Of a stretch of 64,000 bases of DNA, positions 22,560 through 31,744 are shown one piece after another. Numbering within the stretch: position 1 is the stretch's first letter; each line of letters begins with the position of its first letter. The notes under the pieces were generated by a model. It was not told the DNA's origin. It did not search any database and saw nothing but the letters and a program-made list of their open reading frames with translations. Origin of the DNA: Ensifer adhaerens (GTDB lineage Bacteria; Pseudomonadota; Alphaproteobacteria; Rhizobiales; Rhizobiaceae). The stretch is taken from contig NZ_CP083349.1 in assembly GCF_020035535.1 (NCBI RefSeq), forward strand, positions 1,736,001 to 1,800,000, written 5' to 3'. A program made the position numbers and the translations under genes.

Positions 22560-22827
22560 CTGGTCCTCTTATGCGGCCGGCGCCGCGCGGTGGCGCGGCC
22601 CAGCCCTTCCGGCCGGCATCCGCTCGATCCGCCGGGCGAAATCGGTCAATCCCGACACGCCCTCGATCATCCGGACAAGAATCATCTTTAACAATCAGAG
22701 ATAACAGCAAAAAGCACCTCGGCGGAAGCATTGCAGCCAATTCACAGGGAATGTCGGCGAAGTCCTTGTCCGAGCCCGAAAAAAGCCGTCAAATACTGCC
22801 ACTCGAAAGGCAGAAGGAGTTCAGCCT

Positions 22828-23823
22828 ATGATGGAAACGATCATCGCAGACAATGGCAGCCGGTTCGTCATTGCCGCCGCAGCCGTCGCGATCGGACTTC
22901 TCTGCCTCGTGATCGTGCTCTGGGTCATGCGCAATCGTCCCTCCTCGCCCTTCATTCGCGGTGGCAAGAACCGCCAGCCTCGGCTTGCCGTGCTCGATGC
23001 CGCCGCCGTCGATACCCGTCGCCGGCTCGTCCTCGTGCGCCGAGACGATGTCGAACATCTGATCATGATCGGCGGTCCAACGGATATCGTCATCGAAAGC
23101 CGGATCGGTGCACCCGCGGAGCGCGCCGATGTCGCCGAGCGCAAGGTCGCAGAACCGCTGGCAGTGGAAAGCCGGCCGGCGACGCGGGAGATTCCGCAGC
23201 AGGCCGCACCCGCGCTTGAACCTGAAACCGTCGCAGCCATCACGCCGGTCCGCCCCGTTGCCCGGCCGGAAGAACAGCCGGTCGCCCGTGTCGAGCCGGT
23301 CGCGCCGCAGCGTGTCGTCGCCGAGCAACGCCCAGTCGCAGCGCCCGTTCTTGCGGCCGAACAGCGTCCGCTTGCCCGTCCATCCGTGCAGGCCCCGGAG
23401 ATCCCGACCGTTGCGACCGCTTCGACGCCTCAGGCAAACTTCGACGTCGCGGTAAACAGGCCCGCTCCGGTGGTTCAGCAAGTCCAGGCACAGCCGATCC
23501 CGGTACAGCCCGTTCAGCTGCAGCGCCCGGCCCCCGCCATCCAGCAGCAGCCCCAGCCGGCGGCCGGCTTGACGGACTTCGAGCGCCTGCTTGATGCAGA
23601 GATCACCGGCGACCTGCAGCGCCTTGGCCCCGCCATAGCCGGCCCGGCAACGGTTACCTCCACGGCGGGCATGGTCGCGCCGGAGAGCCGCTCACTTGCG
23701 CCATCCGGTCGGCAGGAGCCCACGCTTGGCGCCCCCGGCGCCGAAGGCGGCCGCAAGGAACCAACGATCGAAGAAGAAATGAATCGCATGCTGGCCGACA
23801 TCTCGGCCGGCCGGAAGCCGTAG
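22828..23823 (+). CDS. FliO/MopB-like single-pass membrane protein
   Basis: A 331-residue protein with an N-terminal membrane helix at about residues 13-33 (IAAAAVAIGLLCLVIVLWVM). A short cytoplasmic FliO-like domain follows at about 45-95 (RLAVLDAAAVDTRRRLVLVR, DDVEHLIMIGGPTDIVIE). The remaining 230 residues are a low-complexity tail rich in Pro, Gln, Ala and Val. FliO assists assembly of the flagellar type III export gate, but no flagellar gene lies near, and the tail is not typical of FliO. The start at 22828 has AGAAGGAG upstream; a second ATG follows immediately. Domain match moderate; flagellar role unproven. Confidence 0.7.
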   Translation: MMETIIADNGSRFVIAAAAVAIGLLCLVIVLWVMRNRPSSPFIRGGKNRQPRLAVLDAAAVDTRRRLVLVRRDDVEHLIMIGGPTDIVIESRIGAPAERADVAERKVAEPLAVESRPATREIPQQAAPALEPETVAAITPVRPVARPEEQPVARVEPVAPQRVVAEQRPVAAPVLAAEQRPLARPSVQAPEIPTVATASTPQANFDVAVNRPAPVVQQVQAQPIPVQPVQLQRPAPAIQQQPQPAAGLTDFERLLDAEITGDLQRLGPAIAGPATVTSTAGMVAPESRSLAPSGRQEPTLGAPGAEGGRKEPTIEEEMNRMLADISAGRKP

Positions 23824-23896
23824 CTTCCCCGCTGGCGGGTGGCGTCGTTGCACATCGTACGAAAAGAGCCACTCTTGATCCGCATCTGAACCAAGG

Positions 23897-23927
23897 AAAA
23901 AGGCGCGGTTTGACCCGCGCCTTTTTT
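23897..23927. terminator. Bidirectional terminator between FliO-like gene and dksA
   Basis: AAAAAGGCGCGG, loop TTTGAC, CCGCGCCTTTTTT. T-runs are present on both strands, and the hairpin sits between two convergent genes. Confidence 0.9.
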
Positions 23928-23951
23928 CAGCAGTTCCGAAAGTCGGATATC

Positions 23952-24371
23952 CTATTCGTCCCGGTAGACCTTTTCCCGACGCTCGTGACGCTCCTGCGCC
24001 TCGATCGACAGGGTTGCGATCGGACGGGCGTCCAGCCGCTTCAGGCCGATCGGCTCGCCGGTCTCTTCGCAATAGCCGTATGTGCCTTCGTCGAGCCGTT
24101 GCAGCGCCGCATCGATCTTGGAGATCAGTTTGCGCTGGCGGTCCCGGGCTCTGAGCTCGATTGCCCGATCAGTTTCGGAAGAAGCTCTGTCTGCGAGATC
24201 CGGATGATTGGCGCTCTCCTCTGCCAAGTGATCCAGTGTCTCGCGTGCCTCGCGAAGGATGTCATTTTTCCAAGCGTTCAACTTGGCCCGGAAATACGCC
24301 CGGTGGTTGGCATTCATGAATTCATCGTCCTCGGAAAGGACGAAGGTACTAAGATCGATCTTCTCACTCAA
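23952..24371 (-). CDS. dksA: RNA polymerase-binding transcription factor DksA
   Basis: Binds the RNA polymerase secondary channel and works with ppGpp in stringent control. The 139-residue product contains the coiled-coil region with AYFRAKLNAWKNDILREARE and the conserved ANHPDLADRASSETDRAIEL, then RDRQRKLISKIDAALQRLDE. The zinc-finger region reads GTYGYCEETGEPIGLKRLDA: only one Cys remains of the four seen in E. coli DksA, as in other alphaproteobacterial DksA proteins. The TTG at 24369-24371 (giving MSEKIDLSTF) is chosen because AGGAG lies 8 nt upstream and a good promoter lies just before it. ATG starts further upstream lack such a site. Confidence 0.93.
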   Translation of the reverse strand: MSEKIDLSTFVLSEDDEFMNANHRAYFRAKLNAWKNDILREARETLDHLAEESANHPDLADRASSETDRAIELRARDRQRKLISKIDAALQRLDEGTYGYCEETGEPIGLKRLDARPIATLSIEAQERHERREKVYRDE

Positions 24372-24406
24372 CGCGATTCTCCTGAAGAACATCTCATTGC
24401 GGCGGT

Positions 24407-24435
24407 GTATAGACCTATGGAAGCCTTGATTCAAG
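24407..24435 (-). promoter_or_regulatory. Sigma-70 promoter of dksA
   Basis: On the minus strand, CTTGAA (24435-24430) and CTATAC (24412-24407) are separated by exactly 17 nt, nearly the Sinorhizobium housekeeping consensus. The start would be near 24400, about 29 nt before the TTG start codon. The rest of 24372-24787 shows no supported gene. Confidence 0.75.
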
Positions 24436-24787
24436 CCTCGGAAGAGACACTCAACCGTATTTTAATATTGCTCGCGATTCAGGCTAACTGACGAATATTT
24501 CATCAAAATTACACATTCGAACTTGAATACCTGCTTGTGCGTACCGCAGCGTCCGGCAGTTCTCGCTCAAAAGTGACACTGATGTGTTTGCGTCATTGGA
24601 TCGCCTGATCGCGACCGCGGCAAAGCGCAGCAGCTTGCCGATCCCCTGAAAAAAGTGGCCGGCAGCTTGATCTTTGCCTTTCCTGCGGGAAAAGGTGGGG
24701 ATCTGCCGGGCGATGCGCAAGCTGTGCCCCGACAACGACACTCGACCCTGGCGCCAGAGGCGGCAGGCAGCCACCGGAAACCGCTCG

Positions 24788-25306
24788 ATGCAAGACAGCG
24801 CCCCCAAGGCCCTTCGCCTCTACCTTTTGCGGCACGCGCGTTCCGGCTGGGCGTTGCCGGGGCAGCGCGACTTTGATCGCGCACTGGACGACGTTGGCTA
24901 CATCGATGCGGAACGGTTGGCGCAGACGGCTGCCGACCGTGGCATCCATCCCGAGCGCGTCCTCTGTTCCACCGCCGTGCGCTGCCGCGAAACCGCCGAG
25001 CCGTTCTTTCGCACCGTCAGCGAAGACCTCGACATTCGCTACATCGACGCACTCTATTCGGGACCGACGACCGTCTACTTCGATCTCATAGATGCGCATC
25101 GGGATCTGAACTCGCTGATGCTGGTCGGGCACAACCCGATGATCGAGCAATTGCTTCACCAGCTGATCGGAGACGACGCCGCGCTTGAGGCCTTTCCCTA
25201 TGGGTATCCGCCGGCGGGGCTTTCGATCCTCGACCTGCCTGCCGTTGCGCCGAACGATGGTGCCGAATTCGCGACATTGGTCTCGATCCTGCTGCCCAGC
25301 CAATAG
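24788..25306 (+). CDS. SixA-like histidine phosphatase
   Basis: Histidine-phosphatase-superfamily protein of 172 residues. The catalytic RHA(R) motif LRLYLLRHARSGW is near residue 15, a second Arg region is VLCSTAVRCRETAE, and the catalytic His near the end is in LMLVGHNPMIEQLL. This short form resembles SixA, which dephosphorylates phosphohistidine proteins. The ATG at 24788 (MQDSAPKALRLY) is taken because homology begins there; the frame is open further upstream. It precedes ycjX by about 130 nt on the same strand. Substrate unknown. Confidence 0.88.
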   Translation: MQDSAPKALRLYLLRHARSGWALPGQRDFDRALDDVGYIDAERLAQTAADRGIHPERVLCSTAVRCRETAEPFFRTVSEDLDIRYIDALYSGPTTVYFDLIDAHRDLNSLMLVGHNPMIEQLLHQLIGDDAALEAFPYGYPPAGLSILDLPAVAPNDGAEFATLVSILLPSQ

Positions 25307-25438
25307 AAGAATTGCCGGGCCGTCGTTGCGGCCGGGCAAATATTGCCTATATCGCGGTGGCTGCCTGCGTGCGACAGTTCTTGCCGGACGACGTCAGCAG
25401 AACGCCTTACGGAAATACGCCGCAAGAAAGAGCAAGAT

Positions 25439-26935
25439 TTGGCGCCCAACCTGACCAGCTTCAAAGACGACGCCCTGATCGCGCTCGACAATCTGACCGA
25501 TCGAGCCTCCGGCCTCGTCAACCCCTCCATCCGCCTCGGTGTCACCGGCCTGTCGCGCGCCGGCAAGACCGTTTTCATCTCGTCGCTGGTGCACAATCTG
25601 CTGAACGGCGGACGCCTGCCGGTGTTCGAGCCGGTGCGTTCGGGCCGGGTCTCGAAGGTCAGGCTCGAACCGCAGCCGGATGATGCAGTGCCGCGCTTCC
25701 AATACGAGGATCACATCGCCGCTCTGGTGCGCGATCGCATCTGGCCGGATTCGACCCGCGCCATTTCACAACTGCGCATCACCCTCGACTATGAGAGCGC
25801 CAGCGGCTGGAACCGGCTGTTCTCACCGGGCCGCCTGTCGCTAGACATCGTCGACTACCCCGGCGAATGGTTGCTCGACCTGCCGCTGCTGGCACAGGAT
25901 TTCCGCGCGTTCAGCAACAACGCCGTGACACGCGCCCGCGCCGCCAGCCGCAGCACCTTTTCAGCGGAATGGCTGACGCTCGCCGCTTCCGCCGGCCCGA
26001 CTGCGGTTGCCGACGAGGCGAGCGCCCGCAGGCTTGCCGAGAGTTTCACGGCCTATCTGAAAGCCTGCAAGGCAGACGAACGCTCTCCCTCGACTCTGCC
26101 GCCTGGCCGCTTCCTGATGCCGGGCGATCTCGAGGGGTCGCCGGCCCTCACTTTCTCGCCGCTACCCGATCTTCCTGACGGTCGCGCACCGAAAGGTTCG
26201 CTTTGGGCGATGATGGAGCGGCGCTACGAGGCCTACAAGAAGCACGTGGTCAGCCCGTTTTTCCGCGAGCACTTCGCCCGCCTCGATCGCCAGATCGTGT
26301 TGGTCGACGCGCTGCAGGCGATCAACAACGGCCCGGAGGCCCTGCTTGACCTCGAGCAGGCGCTGGCCGACGTGCTTGCCTGCTTCCGCCCTGGAACCAA
26401 CAGCTGGCTCTCGTCTTTTCTGACGCGACGGATCGACAAGGTGCTGATCGCCGCAACCAAGGCAGATCATCTTCATCACGAAAGCCACGACCGGCTGGAG
26501 CGGATCGCCGCGCGCCTGGTCGATCGGGCCGCCGAAAGCATCGGCATGAGCGGCGCCGGCCTGGAGGTCATGGCGCTCGCCTCGGTCAGGGCAACCCGGG
26601 AAGCGACCGTCAATCACGATGGCCACGCGCTGCCGGTCATCGTCGGTACCCCGATCGCCGGCGAGAAGATCAATGGCGAAATATTTGACGGCGAGAAGAA
26701 AACTGCGATATTTCCCGGTGACTTGCCGGAAGATCCTGAAGTGCTTTTCAAGGCGATCGAGATGCAGTCGGGGGGAACGACCTTCATCGAGGCCGCCCAC
26801 CCGATGCCGGAGCTCAGCTTCGTGCGGTTCCGTCCGCCGCATCTCGAAGAAACCGGCGGCGGCCTTAAGTTGTCGGTACCGCATATCCGCCTCGACCGGG
26901 CCATGCAATTCCTGTTTGGAGACCGGCTGGCATGA
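25439..26935 (+). CDS. ycjX: YcjX-family P-loop protein
   Basis: GTPase-like protein of unknown role, in E. coli part of the phage-shock regulon. P-loop GVTGLSRAGKTVF lies about 30 residues from the proposed start, followed by SSLVHNLLNGG. Other conserved parts are LDIVDYPGEWLLDLPLL (G3-like), VLIAATKADHLHH (G4-like) and the C-terminal FVRFRPPHLEE. The TTG at 25439 (MAPNLTSFKDD) has AAAGAG upstream and is close to the start expected from homology. The frame is open back to 25343. It overlaps ycjF by 4 nt (ATGA), a clear operon. Psp genes are not visible in the window. Confidence 0.88.
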   Translation: MAPNLTSFKDDALIALDNLTDRASGLVNPSIRLGVTGLSRAGKTVFISSLVHNLLNGGRLPVFEPVRSGRVSKVRLEPQPDDAVPRFQYEDHIAALVRDRIWPDSTRAISQLRITLDYESASGWNRLFSPGRLSLDIVDYPGEWLLDLPLLAQDFRAFSNNAVTRARAASRSTFSAEWLTLAASAGPTAVADEASARRLAESFTAYLKACKADERSPSTLPPGRFLMPGDLEGSPALTFSPLPDLPDGRAPKGSLWAMMERRYEAYKKHVVSPFFREHFARLDRQIVLVDALQAINNGPEALLDLEQALADVLACFRPGTNSWLSSFLTRRIDKVLIAATKADHLHHESHDRLERIAARLVDRAAESIGMSGAGLEVMALASVRATREATVNHDGHALPVIVGTPIAGEKINGEIFDGEKKTAIFPGDLPEDPEVLFKAIEMQSGGTTFIEAAHPMPELSFVRFRPPHLEETGGGLKLSVPHIRLDRAMQFLFGDRLA

Positions 26936-28023
26936 GTGACGATAGCAATGGCCGCAGCCGCCGACCGGGCGCCTTTTCGGTTGGCGAGGAGAAGGTGACC
27001 CAGCCCGCCCCTCAGCCGCGCGCGCCGCGGTCGCCCGCGAGCTTCGGCGACAACGTCGTGCTGACGCCCGACGCGGAAGATCCGTTCCGCGAGACGACGC
27101 TTTCGGTCGAGGCACTCGCTCTGCCGGAGGCAAGCCCGCGCAAGCGACGCCTCTCGGTCGGCAAGATCGCGGTCGGCGCCTTCGGCATCATCCTCTCGCT
27201 GGCTGCCGGCCTTTGGGTCGATCGCCTGCTGCGCGATCTCTTCAGCCGCGCCGATTGGCTCGGCTACACCGCCCTTGCCGTCGTCGCGATCGGAATGCTG
27301 GCGCTGATGATCGTCGTTGCCCGCGAATTCTCGGGCATGATGCAGCTCACCGCCATCCAGAAGCTGAAAGCGGAAACGGAGACCGCAGCGACCTCCGGCA
27401 ACACCAAGCTCGCGCGCTCGGCAAAGACGAAGCTCGTGCATCTGCTGGCCGGCAATCCGCGAACGGCACGCGGCCGCACGCGACTGAAGGAGACCGAGGG
27501 CGAGATCATCGATGGGCCGCATCTGATCGAACTCACCGAACGCGAACTCCTGAGCCCGCTAGACCGCGAGGCTCGTCGTCTCATCCTGGCGGCCTCAAAG
27601 CGCGTCTCGATCGTAACGGCGGTCAGCCCGCGTGCCCTGGTCGACCTCGGCTATGTGCTCTACGAATCCGCTCGCCTGATCCGCGCCATGGCCGAACTCT
27701 ACGGCGGCCGCCCCGGCACGCTCGGTCTGCTCAGGCTGATGCGCGATGTCATCGCCCATCTTGCCGTCACCGGCTCGATTGCCGCCGGCGATAGCCTCAT
27801 CCAGCAGGTGCTTGGCCACGGCCTCGCCTCGAAACTCTCTGCACGTCTTGGCGAAGGCGTGATCAACGGCCTGATGACGGCGCGCATCGGCATCGCGGCC
27901 ATGGACCTTTGCCGTCCAATGCCGTTCCGCGCCTTGAAACGCCCGGGCATCGGGGATTTTCTCGCCGACTTGAGTCCGGGCGCCGGGCGCACCGGCAGCG
28001 AAAGCGGCGACCGATTCGCATGA
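26932..28023 (+). CDS. ycjF: YcjF-family (DUF697) membrane protein
   Basis: Partner of YcjX; 363 residues. A disordered N-terminus of about 80 residues is followed by two membrane helices (VGAFGIILSLAAGLWVDRLL and LGYTALAVVAIGMLALMIVV). The C-terminal DUF697-type domain contains IVTAVSPRALVDLGYVLYES and LVTGSIAAGD-like GSIAAGDSLIQQVLGHGLA. The start codon overlaps the ycjX stop as ATGA, which indicates translational coupling. The two proteins are widely paired in proteobacteria, and the role in envelope stress is inferred from E. coli. Confidence 0.9.
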   Translation: MSDDSNGRSRRPGAFSVGEEKVTQPAPQPRAPRSPASFGDNVVLTPDAEDPFRETTLSVEALALPEASPRKRRLSVGKIAVGAFGIILSLAAGLWVDRLLRDLFSRADWLGYTALAVVAIGMLALMIVVAREFSGMMQLTAIQKLKAETETAATSGNTKLARSAKTKLVHLLAGNPRTARGRTRLKETEGEIIDGPHLIELTERELLSPLDREARRLILAASKRVSIVTAVSPRALVDLGYVLYESARLIRAMAELYGGRPGTLGLLRLMRDVIAHLAVTGSIAAGDSLIQQVLGHGLASKLSARLGEGVINGLMTARIGIAAMDLCRPMPFRALKRPGIGDFLADLSPGAGRTGSESGDRFA

Positions 28024-28233
28024 TGCGCCGCTTCAGCGCTCGTTGCGGCAGACTCTTGAAGCGGCTTTGCAGAGAAGATGCGAAGCCTGGCCTGAGGGGG
28101 CCAAAAGCGCTGTGCATAATTGGCGTCACGGCCACAAAGTTGCCTTGATATCGCCGCCTCAGAAACGCTCCATTAACCATTTCCGCGCAAATGTGACTTC
28201 CAGTTTCGGACGTTGACCCATCAAGGATCGTTT

Positions 28234-28785
28234 ATGTTCTCGCGCCCCTCTTTGATCGCTCGCGGCACTGCCGCCCTCGCGCTTGCGGCTACCGTCAGCA
28301 TTGCGACGCCAGCTCTTTCCGGCGCCAAGGACAAGGCCTTCTTCGAGAAGGTGGCCGGCCAATGGAAAGGCCCAGGCGAAATTGTCGCCGGCAAGTACAA
28401 GGGCACCAAGTTCACCTGCGATCTCTCGGGCGAGTCGGTGGCCGGTGATGACACGGGCATCAAGCTCGACGGCTTCTGCCGCGTTGGCGTGTTCAAGCAG
28501 CCGATGTCGGCCCTCATCACCCGCAAGGGCAACAGCTATACCGGCAAGTTTCTCGATGGCGCCGAAGGCAAGGGCCTCGATGTCGTTTCTGGCAACGTCG
28601 CCAAGGACAAGGTCGTCGTCGGCATCAACCGCAAGAAGCTGAACGGCGCGATGATCGCCCGGCTTCAGGACGACCAGACGATGAACATCACCATTTCGGT
28701 CAAGGTCGAAGACACAATGGTCCCGGTCATCGGCGTCAGCCTCAATCGCCAGATCGATGCGATCGCCGTCGGCTCGATCAAGTAA
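28234..28785 (+). CDS. Exported protein of unknown function
   Basis: A 183-residue protein with a typical Sec signal peptide (ARGTAALALAATVSIATPAL, cleavage after about SGA). The mature part has Lys/Gly-rich repeats of beta-strand character (QWKGPGEIVAGKYKGTKFTC, ITRKGNSYTGKFLDGAEGKG) and two Cys residues (about 70 and 89) that may form a disulfide. It ends with VIGVSLNRQIDAIAVGSIK. The ATG at 28234 has AAGGA upstream. I do not recognise a characterised family. It looks periplasmic. Confidence 0.8.
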   Translation: MFSRPSLIARGTAALALAATVSIATPALSGAKDKAFFEKVAGQWKGPGEIVAGKYKGTKFTCDLSGESVAGDDTGIKLDGFCRVGVFKQPMSALITRKGNSYTGKFLDGAEGKGLDVVSGNVAKDKVVVGINRKKLNGAMIARLQDDQTMNITISVKVEDTMVPVIGVSLNRQIDAIAVGSIK

Positions 28786-28801
28786 ATTCAAGGCACGGTC
28801 A

Positions 28802-28844
28802 AACAACAAAGCCCCGGCAATATTTGCCGGGGCTTTGTTGTTTT
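28802..28844. terminator. Perfect 20-bp-stem terminator
   Basis: A perfect inverted repeat with 20-bp arms (core AAAGCCCCGGCAA) and a 3-nt loop lies between the convergent exported-protein gene and folK. T residues flank both sides, so it probably works in both directions. Confidence 0.93.
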
Positions 28845-28873
28845 CGAAGGTCTTGTCGGGTTAGCGGGATCAC

Positions 28874-29398
28874 TCAGGAAACCGCACGCCACCAGGTCAT
28901 GTCGCCATCGGCAACCTCTATCCCTGCAATATCTGCCTCACGCAACCAGTCGCCCACCGTACGTCCGCGCACCAACAAATCAGCAGCGAAGTCGGCAAGC
29001 GGCATGAGCACGAAACCGCGGTCCGTCATTCTCGGATGCGGCAGCTCCAGCCGCGTGTCAGCCTGGGCCACGCCCTCATAGGTCAGAACGTCGATGTCAA
29101 GCGTGCGTGGCCCCCAGCGTTCGTCACGCACCCGCTTCATCGACCGCTCGATGTCCAGGCACGTGTTCAGCAGGGCCTCGGGCTCAAGGGTTGTCCTGAC
29201 CTGGGCGCAGGCATTGAAGAACCAGGCCTGGTCGGTCTTGCCCCAGGGCGGCGTGCGGTAGAGCCGCGACACGGCCTCGACGACGCAGTCTCCGCGTGCA
29301 TCGAGAGCCTGCAGCGCTTCGGCCATCGCCTTGCGCGGATCGCCGAGGTTGCCGCCGAGACCGAGTGAGGCGACGCGCCAGCGCGTCTCAGACGACAT
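28874..29398 (-). CDS. folK: 6-hydroxymethyl-7,8-dihydropterin pyrophosphokinase
   Basis: Transfers pyrophosphate from ATP to hydroxymethyl-dihydropterin in folate synthesis. Length is 174 residues. Motifs include LGLGGNLGDPRKAM, SRLYRTPPWGKTDQAWFFNA and the active-site signature RWGPRTLDIDVLTYEG, then LPHPRMTDRGFVLMPL. The ATG overlaps the end of folB by 11 nt, so the two are translationally coupled. Last gene of the folP-folB-folK cluster. Confidence 0.96.
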   Translation of the reverse strand: MSSETRWRVASLGLGGNLGDPRKAMAEALQALDARGDCVVEAVSRLYRTPPWGKTDQAWFFNACAQVRTTLEPEALLNTCLDIERSMKRVRDERWGPRTLDIDVLTYEGVAQADTRLELPHPRMTDRGFVLMPLADFAADLLVRGRTVGDWLREADIAGIEVADGDMTWWRAVS

Positions 29399-29756
29399 GC
29401 TCGACCGTCACTTCGACATAGTCGAGCACGCCAGGCACCGGCGCGTTCGGCTTGCGGATCGAAACCTTGGCGCGCTTGATCTGCGGGAACCGCACGCAGA
29501 GCGTCTTGGCCACTTCCAGCGCCAGCGCCTCGATCAGATAACGCCGGCGCCCCGTGACGATACGCTCGATCTCCTGAAAGGCGATGCCGTAGTGGACGGT
29601 GTCCTCGATCGAATCGTCGACGAGCGCCGTTCCCTGCTCGACCTCGAGCTCGGCATCCACGAAGAAGCGCTGCCCGAGGAGCTCTTCTTCGTCGAAGACG
29701 CCATGGCGAGCAAAGAATGCACAATTCTTGAGAGTGATGGTGTAAGTCGGGCTCAT
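29388..29756 (-). CDS. folB: Dihydroneopterin aldolase
   Basis: Converts dihydroneopterin to hydroxymethyl-dihydropterin and glycolaldehyde. The 122-residue protein shows the FolB signature ITLKNCAFFARHGVFDEEEL near the N-terminus, and YLIEALALEVAKTLC and KVSIRKPNAPVPGVLDYVEV later. The ATG at 29754-29756 has GGAGAAG upstream; the 7-codon longer frame is not needed. It lies between folP (125 nt upstream) and folK (11-nt overlap). Confidence 0.95.
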   Translation of the reverse strand: MSPTYTITLKNCAFFARHGVFDEEELLGQRFFVDAELEVEQGTALVDDSIEDTVHYGIAFQEIERIVTGRRRYLIEALALEVAKTLCVRFPQIKRAKVSIRKPNAPVPGVLDYVEVTVEHVV

Positions 29757-29880
29757 GCTTCTCCGTCCCGTCGGCATTTTCTGGGATCACGCCGTTTTCG
29801 GTCGCGTGACCGTGTTCATGGCGTGATCGATTCTGGTAAGTGGCAGTCGCATGCGGGCAAAGGGCCGCGTGCGCTTTTCT

Positions 29881-30732
29881 TCATCCCGTTCTGGCACTGA
29901 GCATAGCATCGGCTATGGCCAGCGCATCCCTGCTGTTTGCGACATCGTGTACCCGGAAAATCGCTGCTCCGGCGGCGCGCAGCAGCGCGGTGGTCGCGGC
30001 CGTTGCCACATCCCGGTCGGCCGCTTCGCGTCCGCTCACTGCCCCGACGAAGCGCTTGCGGGAGGTTCCGACCAGGAACGGAAGCTCGAAGCGGTGCAAC
30101 TCGGCAAAGCGCGCCATGAGTTCGAGGTTTTCATCCGTGTCCTTGGCAAAGCCGAAGCCTGGGTCCAGGACGACATGATCGCGCGTCACGCCCGCAGTAC
30201 GGGCGATTTCGAGAGAGCGTTCGAGAAAATGGAACTGATCGTCGATCACGTCGGCGAGCTTTTGCCTGTCGCGTCCTGTATGCATGATGCAGAGCCCTGC
30301 CCCGGTATCCGCGGCAACGGTTGCGATATCCGGCTCGCGCTGCAGGCCGTGCACGTCATTGACGATATGAGCGCCGGCCTCGACCGCCAGCCGGGCTGTC
30401 GAGGCCCGGTAGGTATCGACGGAGATGAGAGCATCGGTGTCGCGGCTGAGCGCCGAGATCACCGGCAGGATACGCGCCTGCTCCTCCTCCGCACTGACCT
30501 TGGCTGCGTCCGGCCGCGTGGATTCACCGCCGATATCGAGGATCAGCGCGCCTTCCTGCAGGCATCGCACGCCCTGCGCTGCCGCGGCAACAGCATCGAT
30601 GAAGCGCCCGCCATCGGAAAAAGAATCCGGGGTAACATTGACGATCGCCATCAAAACGCCACGCGGCCCGAGTTCCAGGCTGCGCCCATGCGCCAGCTTC
30701 CAGCTAAATTTCTGAAATGGATTGTAAGTCAT
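29881..30732 (-). CDS. folP: Dihydropteroate synthase
   Basis: Joins hydroxymethyl-dihydropterin pyrophosphate with p-aminobenzoate, the step blocked by sulfonamides. Length is 283 residues. Both Prosite-type signatures are visible: MAIVNVTPDSFSDGGRF at about residue 29, and LILDIGGESTRPDA at about 65. Also VLDPGFGFAKDTDENLELM, and the final LVGTSRKRFVGA. First gene of the folP-folB-folK unit on the minus strand and divergent from a DUF922 gene. Confidence 0.97.
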   Translation of the reverse strand: MTYNPFQKFSWKLAHGRSLELGPRGVLMAIVNVTPDSFSDGGRFIDAVAAAAQGVRCLQEGALILDIGGESTRPDAAKVSAEEEQARILPVISALSRDTDALISVDTYRASTARLAVEAGAHIVNDVHGLQREPDIATVAADTGAGLCIMHTGRDRQKLADVIDDQFHFLERSLEIARTAGVTRDHVVLDPGFGFAKDTDENLELMARFAELHRFELPFLVGTSRKRFVGAVSGREAADRDVATAATTALLRAAGAAIFRVHDVANSRDALAIADAMLSARTG

Positions 30733-30839
30733 TTTCCCTCACGATCCGCATTCGGCCGAGAGCCCTCGATTTGCTGTTGCGCCGACCGTGGCTATGCCCC
30801 AAGCTTGATCGAAGTTCAACTGAAGAGAACCACGCATTG

Positions 30840-31469
30840 ATGTCCCGAGTACGCGTCCCGTTCAAAGCCGCCCTCCTCGCTCTCCTGGTCGCCGCTCCCC
30901 TCAGCGCCGCGTCGGGCGAAACCGTGATCAACAAGAGCTTTTCCTATTTCACGATCGGTGGACGGACTGCGGAGGAACTCGACAAGGCACTCTCCACCGG
31001 CGGCCCGATGATGAAATCCACCGGCGCGCGTCACCCGGGCGCGACCCGCATCAAGTTCGGAGGTTCGATCACCTATGTGAGCCGGGGCGGCCGTTGTGCG
31101 GTTGGCTCGGCGCGCGTAACGCTCAGCACCCGTATCATACTGCCGCGCTGGAAATACCGCCGTCAGGCGGGCCGTGACCTCGCTCTGGTTTGGGATACGC
31201 TTTCGAGCGATATCAAGCGTCATGAGGAGCGGCATGCGGAAATCGCCCGCAACCACGCACGGCGCATGGAGAAGATGTTCCTGGCGCTGAAGCCGGAAGC
31301 GGATTGCGAGCGCATGCAGGCGAGCGTCGCGCGGGTCAGCGCCACGGCGATCGAAGATCACGACAAGGATCAGGCGCGTTTCGACCGTACGGAAGCCGCA
31401 AATTTCGACAAACGCATGATCCGGCTTTTGCAATACCGGCTCGAAGCGCTGAAGAAAACGCAACAATAG
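30840..31469 (+). CDS. Exported DUF922-family putative metalloprotease
   Basis: A 209-residue protein with an N-terminal signal peptide (FKAALLALLVAAPLSAASGE). The body carries SFSYFTIGGRTAEELDKALS and, at about residue 127, IKRHEERHAEIARNHARRM, whose HEERH fits a zincin HExxH motif. DUF922 proteins are described as secreted Zn-dependent proteases on this basis, and activity is unproven. The ATG at 30840 is used; upstream in-frame codons lack coding character. It is divergent from folP. Confidence 0.8.
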   Translation: MSRVRVPFKAALLALLVAAPLSAASGETVINKSFSYFTIGGRTAEELDKALSTGGPMMKSTGARHPGATRIKFGGSITYVSRGGRCAVGSARVTLSTRIILPRWKYRRQAGRDLALVWDTLSSDIKRHEERHAEIARNHARRMEKMFLALKPEADCERMQASVARVSATAIEDHDKDQARFDRTEAANFDKRMIRLLQYRLEALKKTQQ

Positions 31470-31744
31470 GTAGCGGCGCACAGACCCCGAAGAAGAGCCG
31501 GACTATAGTCGGCTCCCGCCCGATTTCAGCGGCAATACCCACAGTATTTTATTGGTGAAATATAACGATGGCTGGCGGCCGCCGACTCATCTATATTGAA
31601 ACCATGGAGCGAGGGGCCAGAATGAAGACTAGCCCTCGCCGAATGAGCGGGTTAAGCGCAGCGAAGTAGTTGTGCGAAGAGCTTAAATATTGCCGTTACT
31701 TTAGTTTAGGCGGCGTTGTTCAATATTAAAAAGAAGAATGTGAA

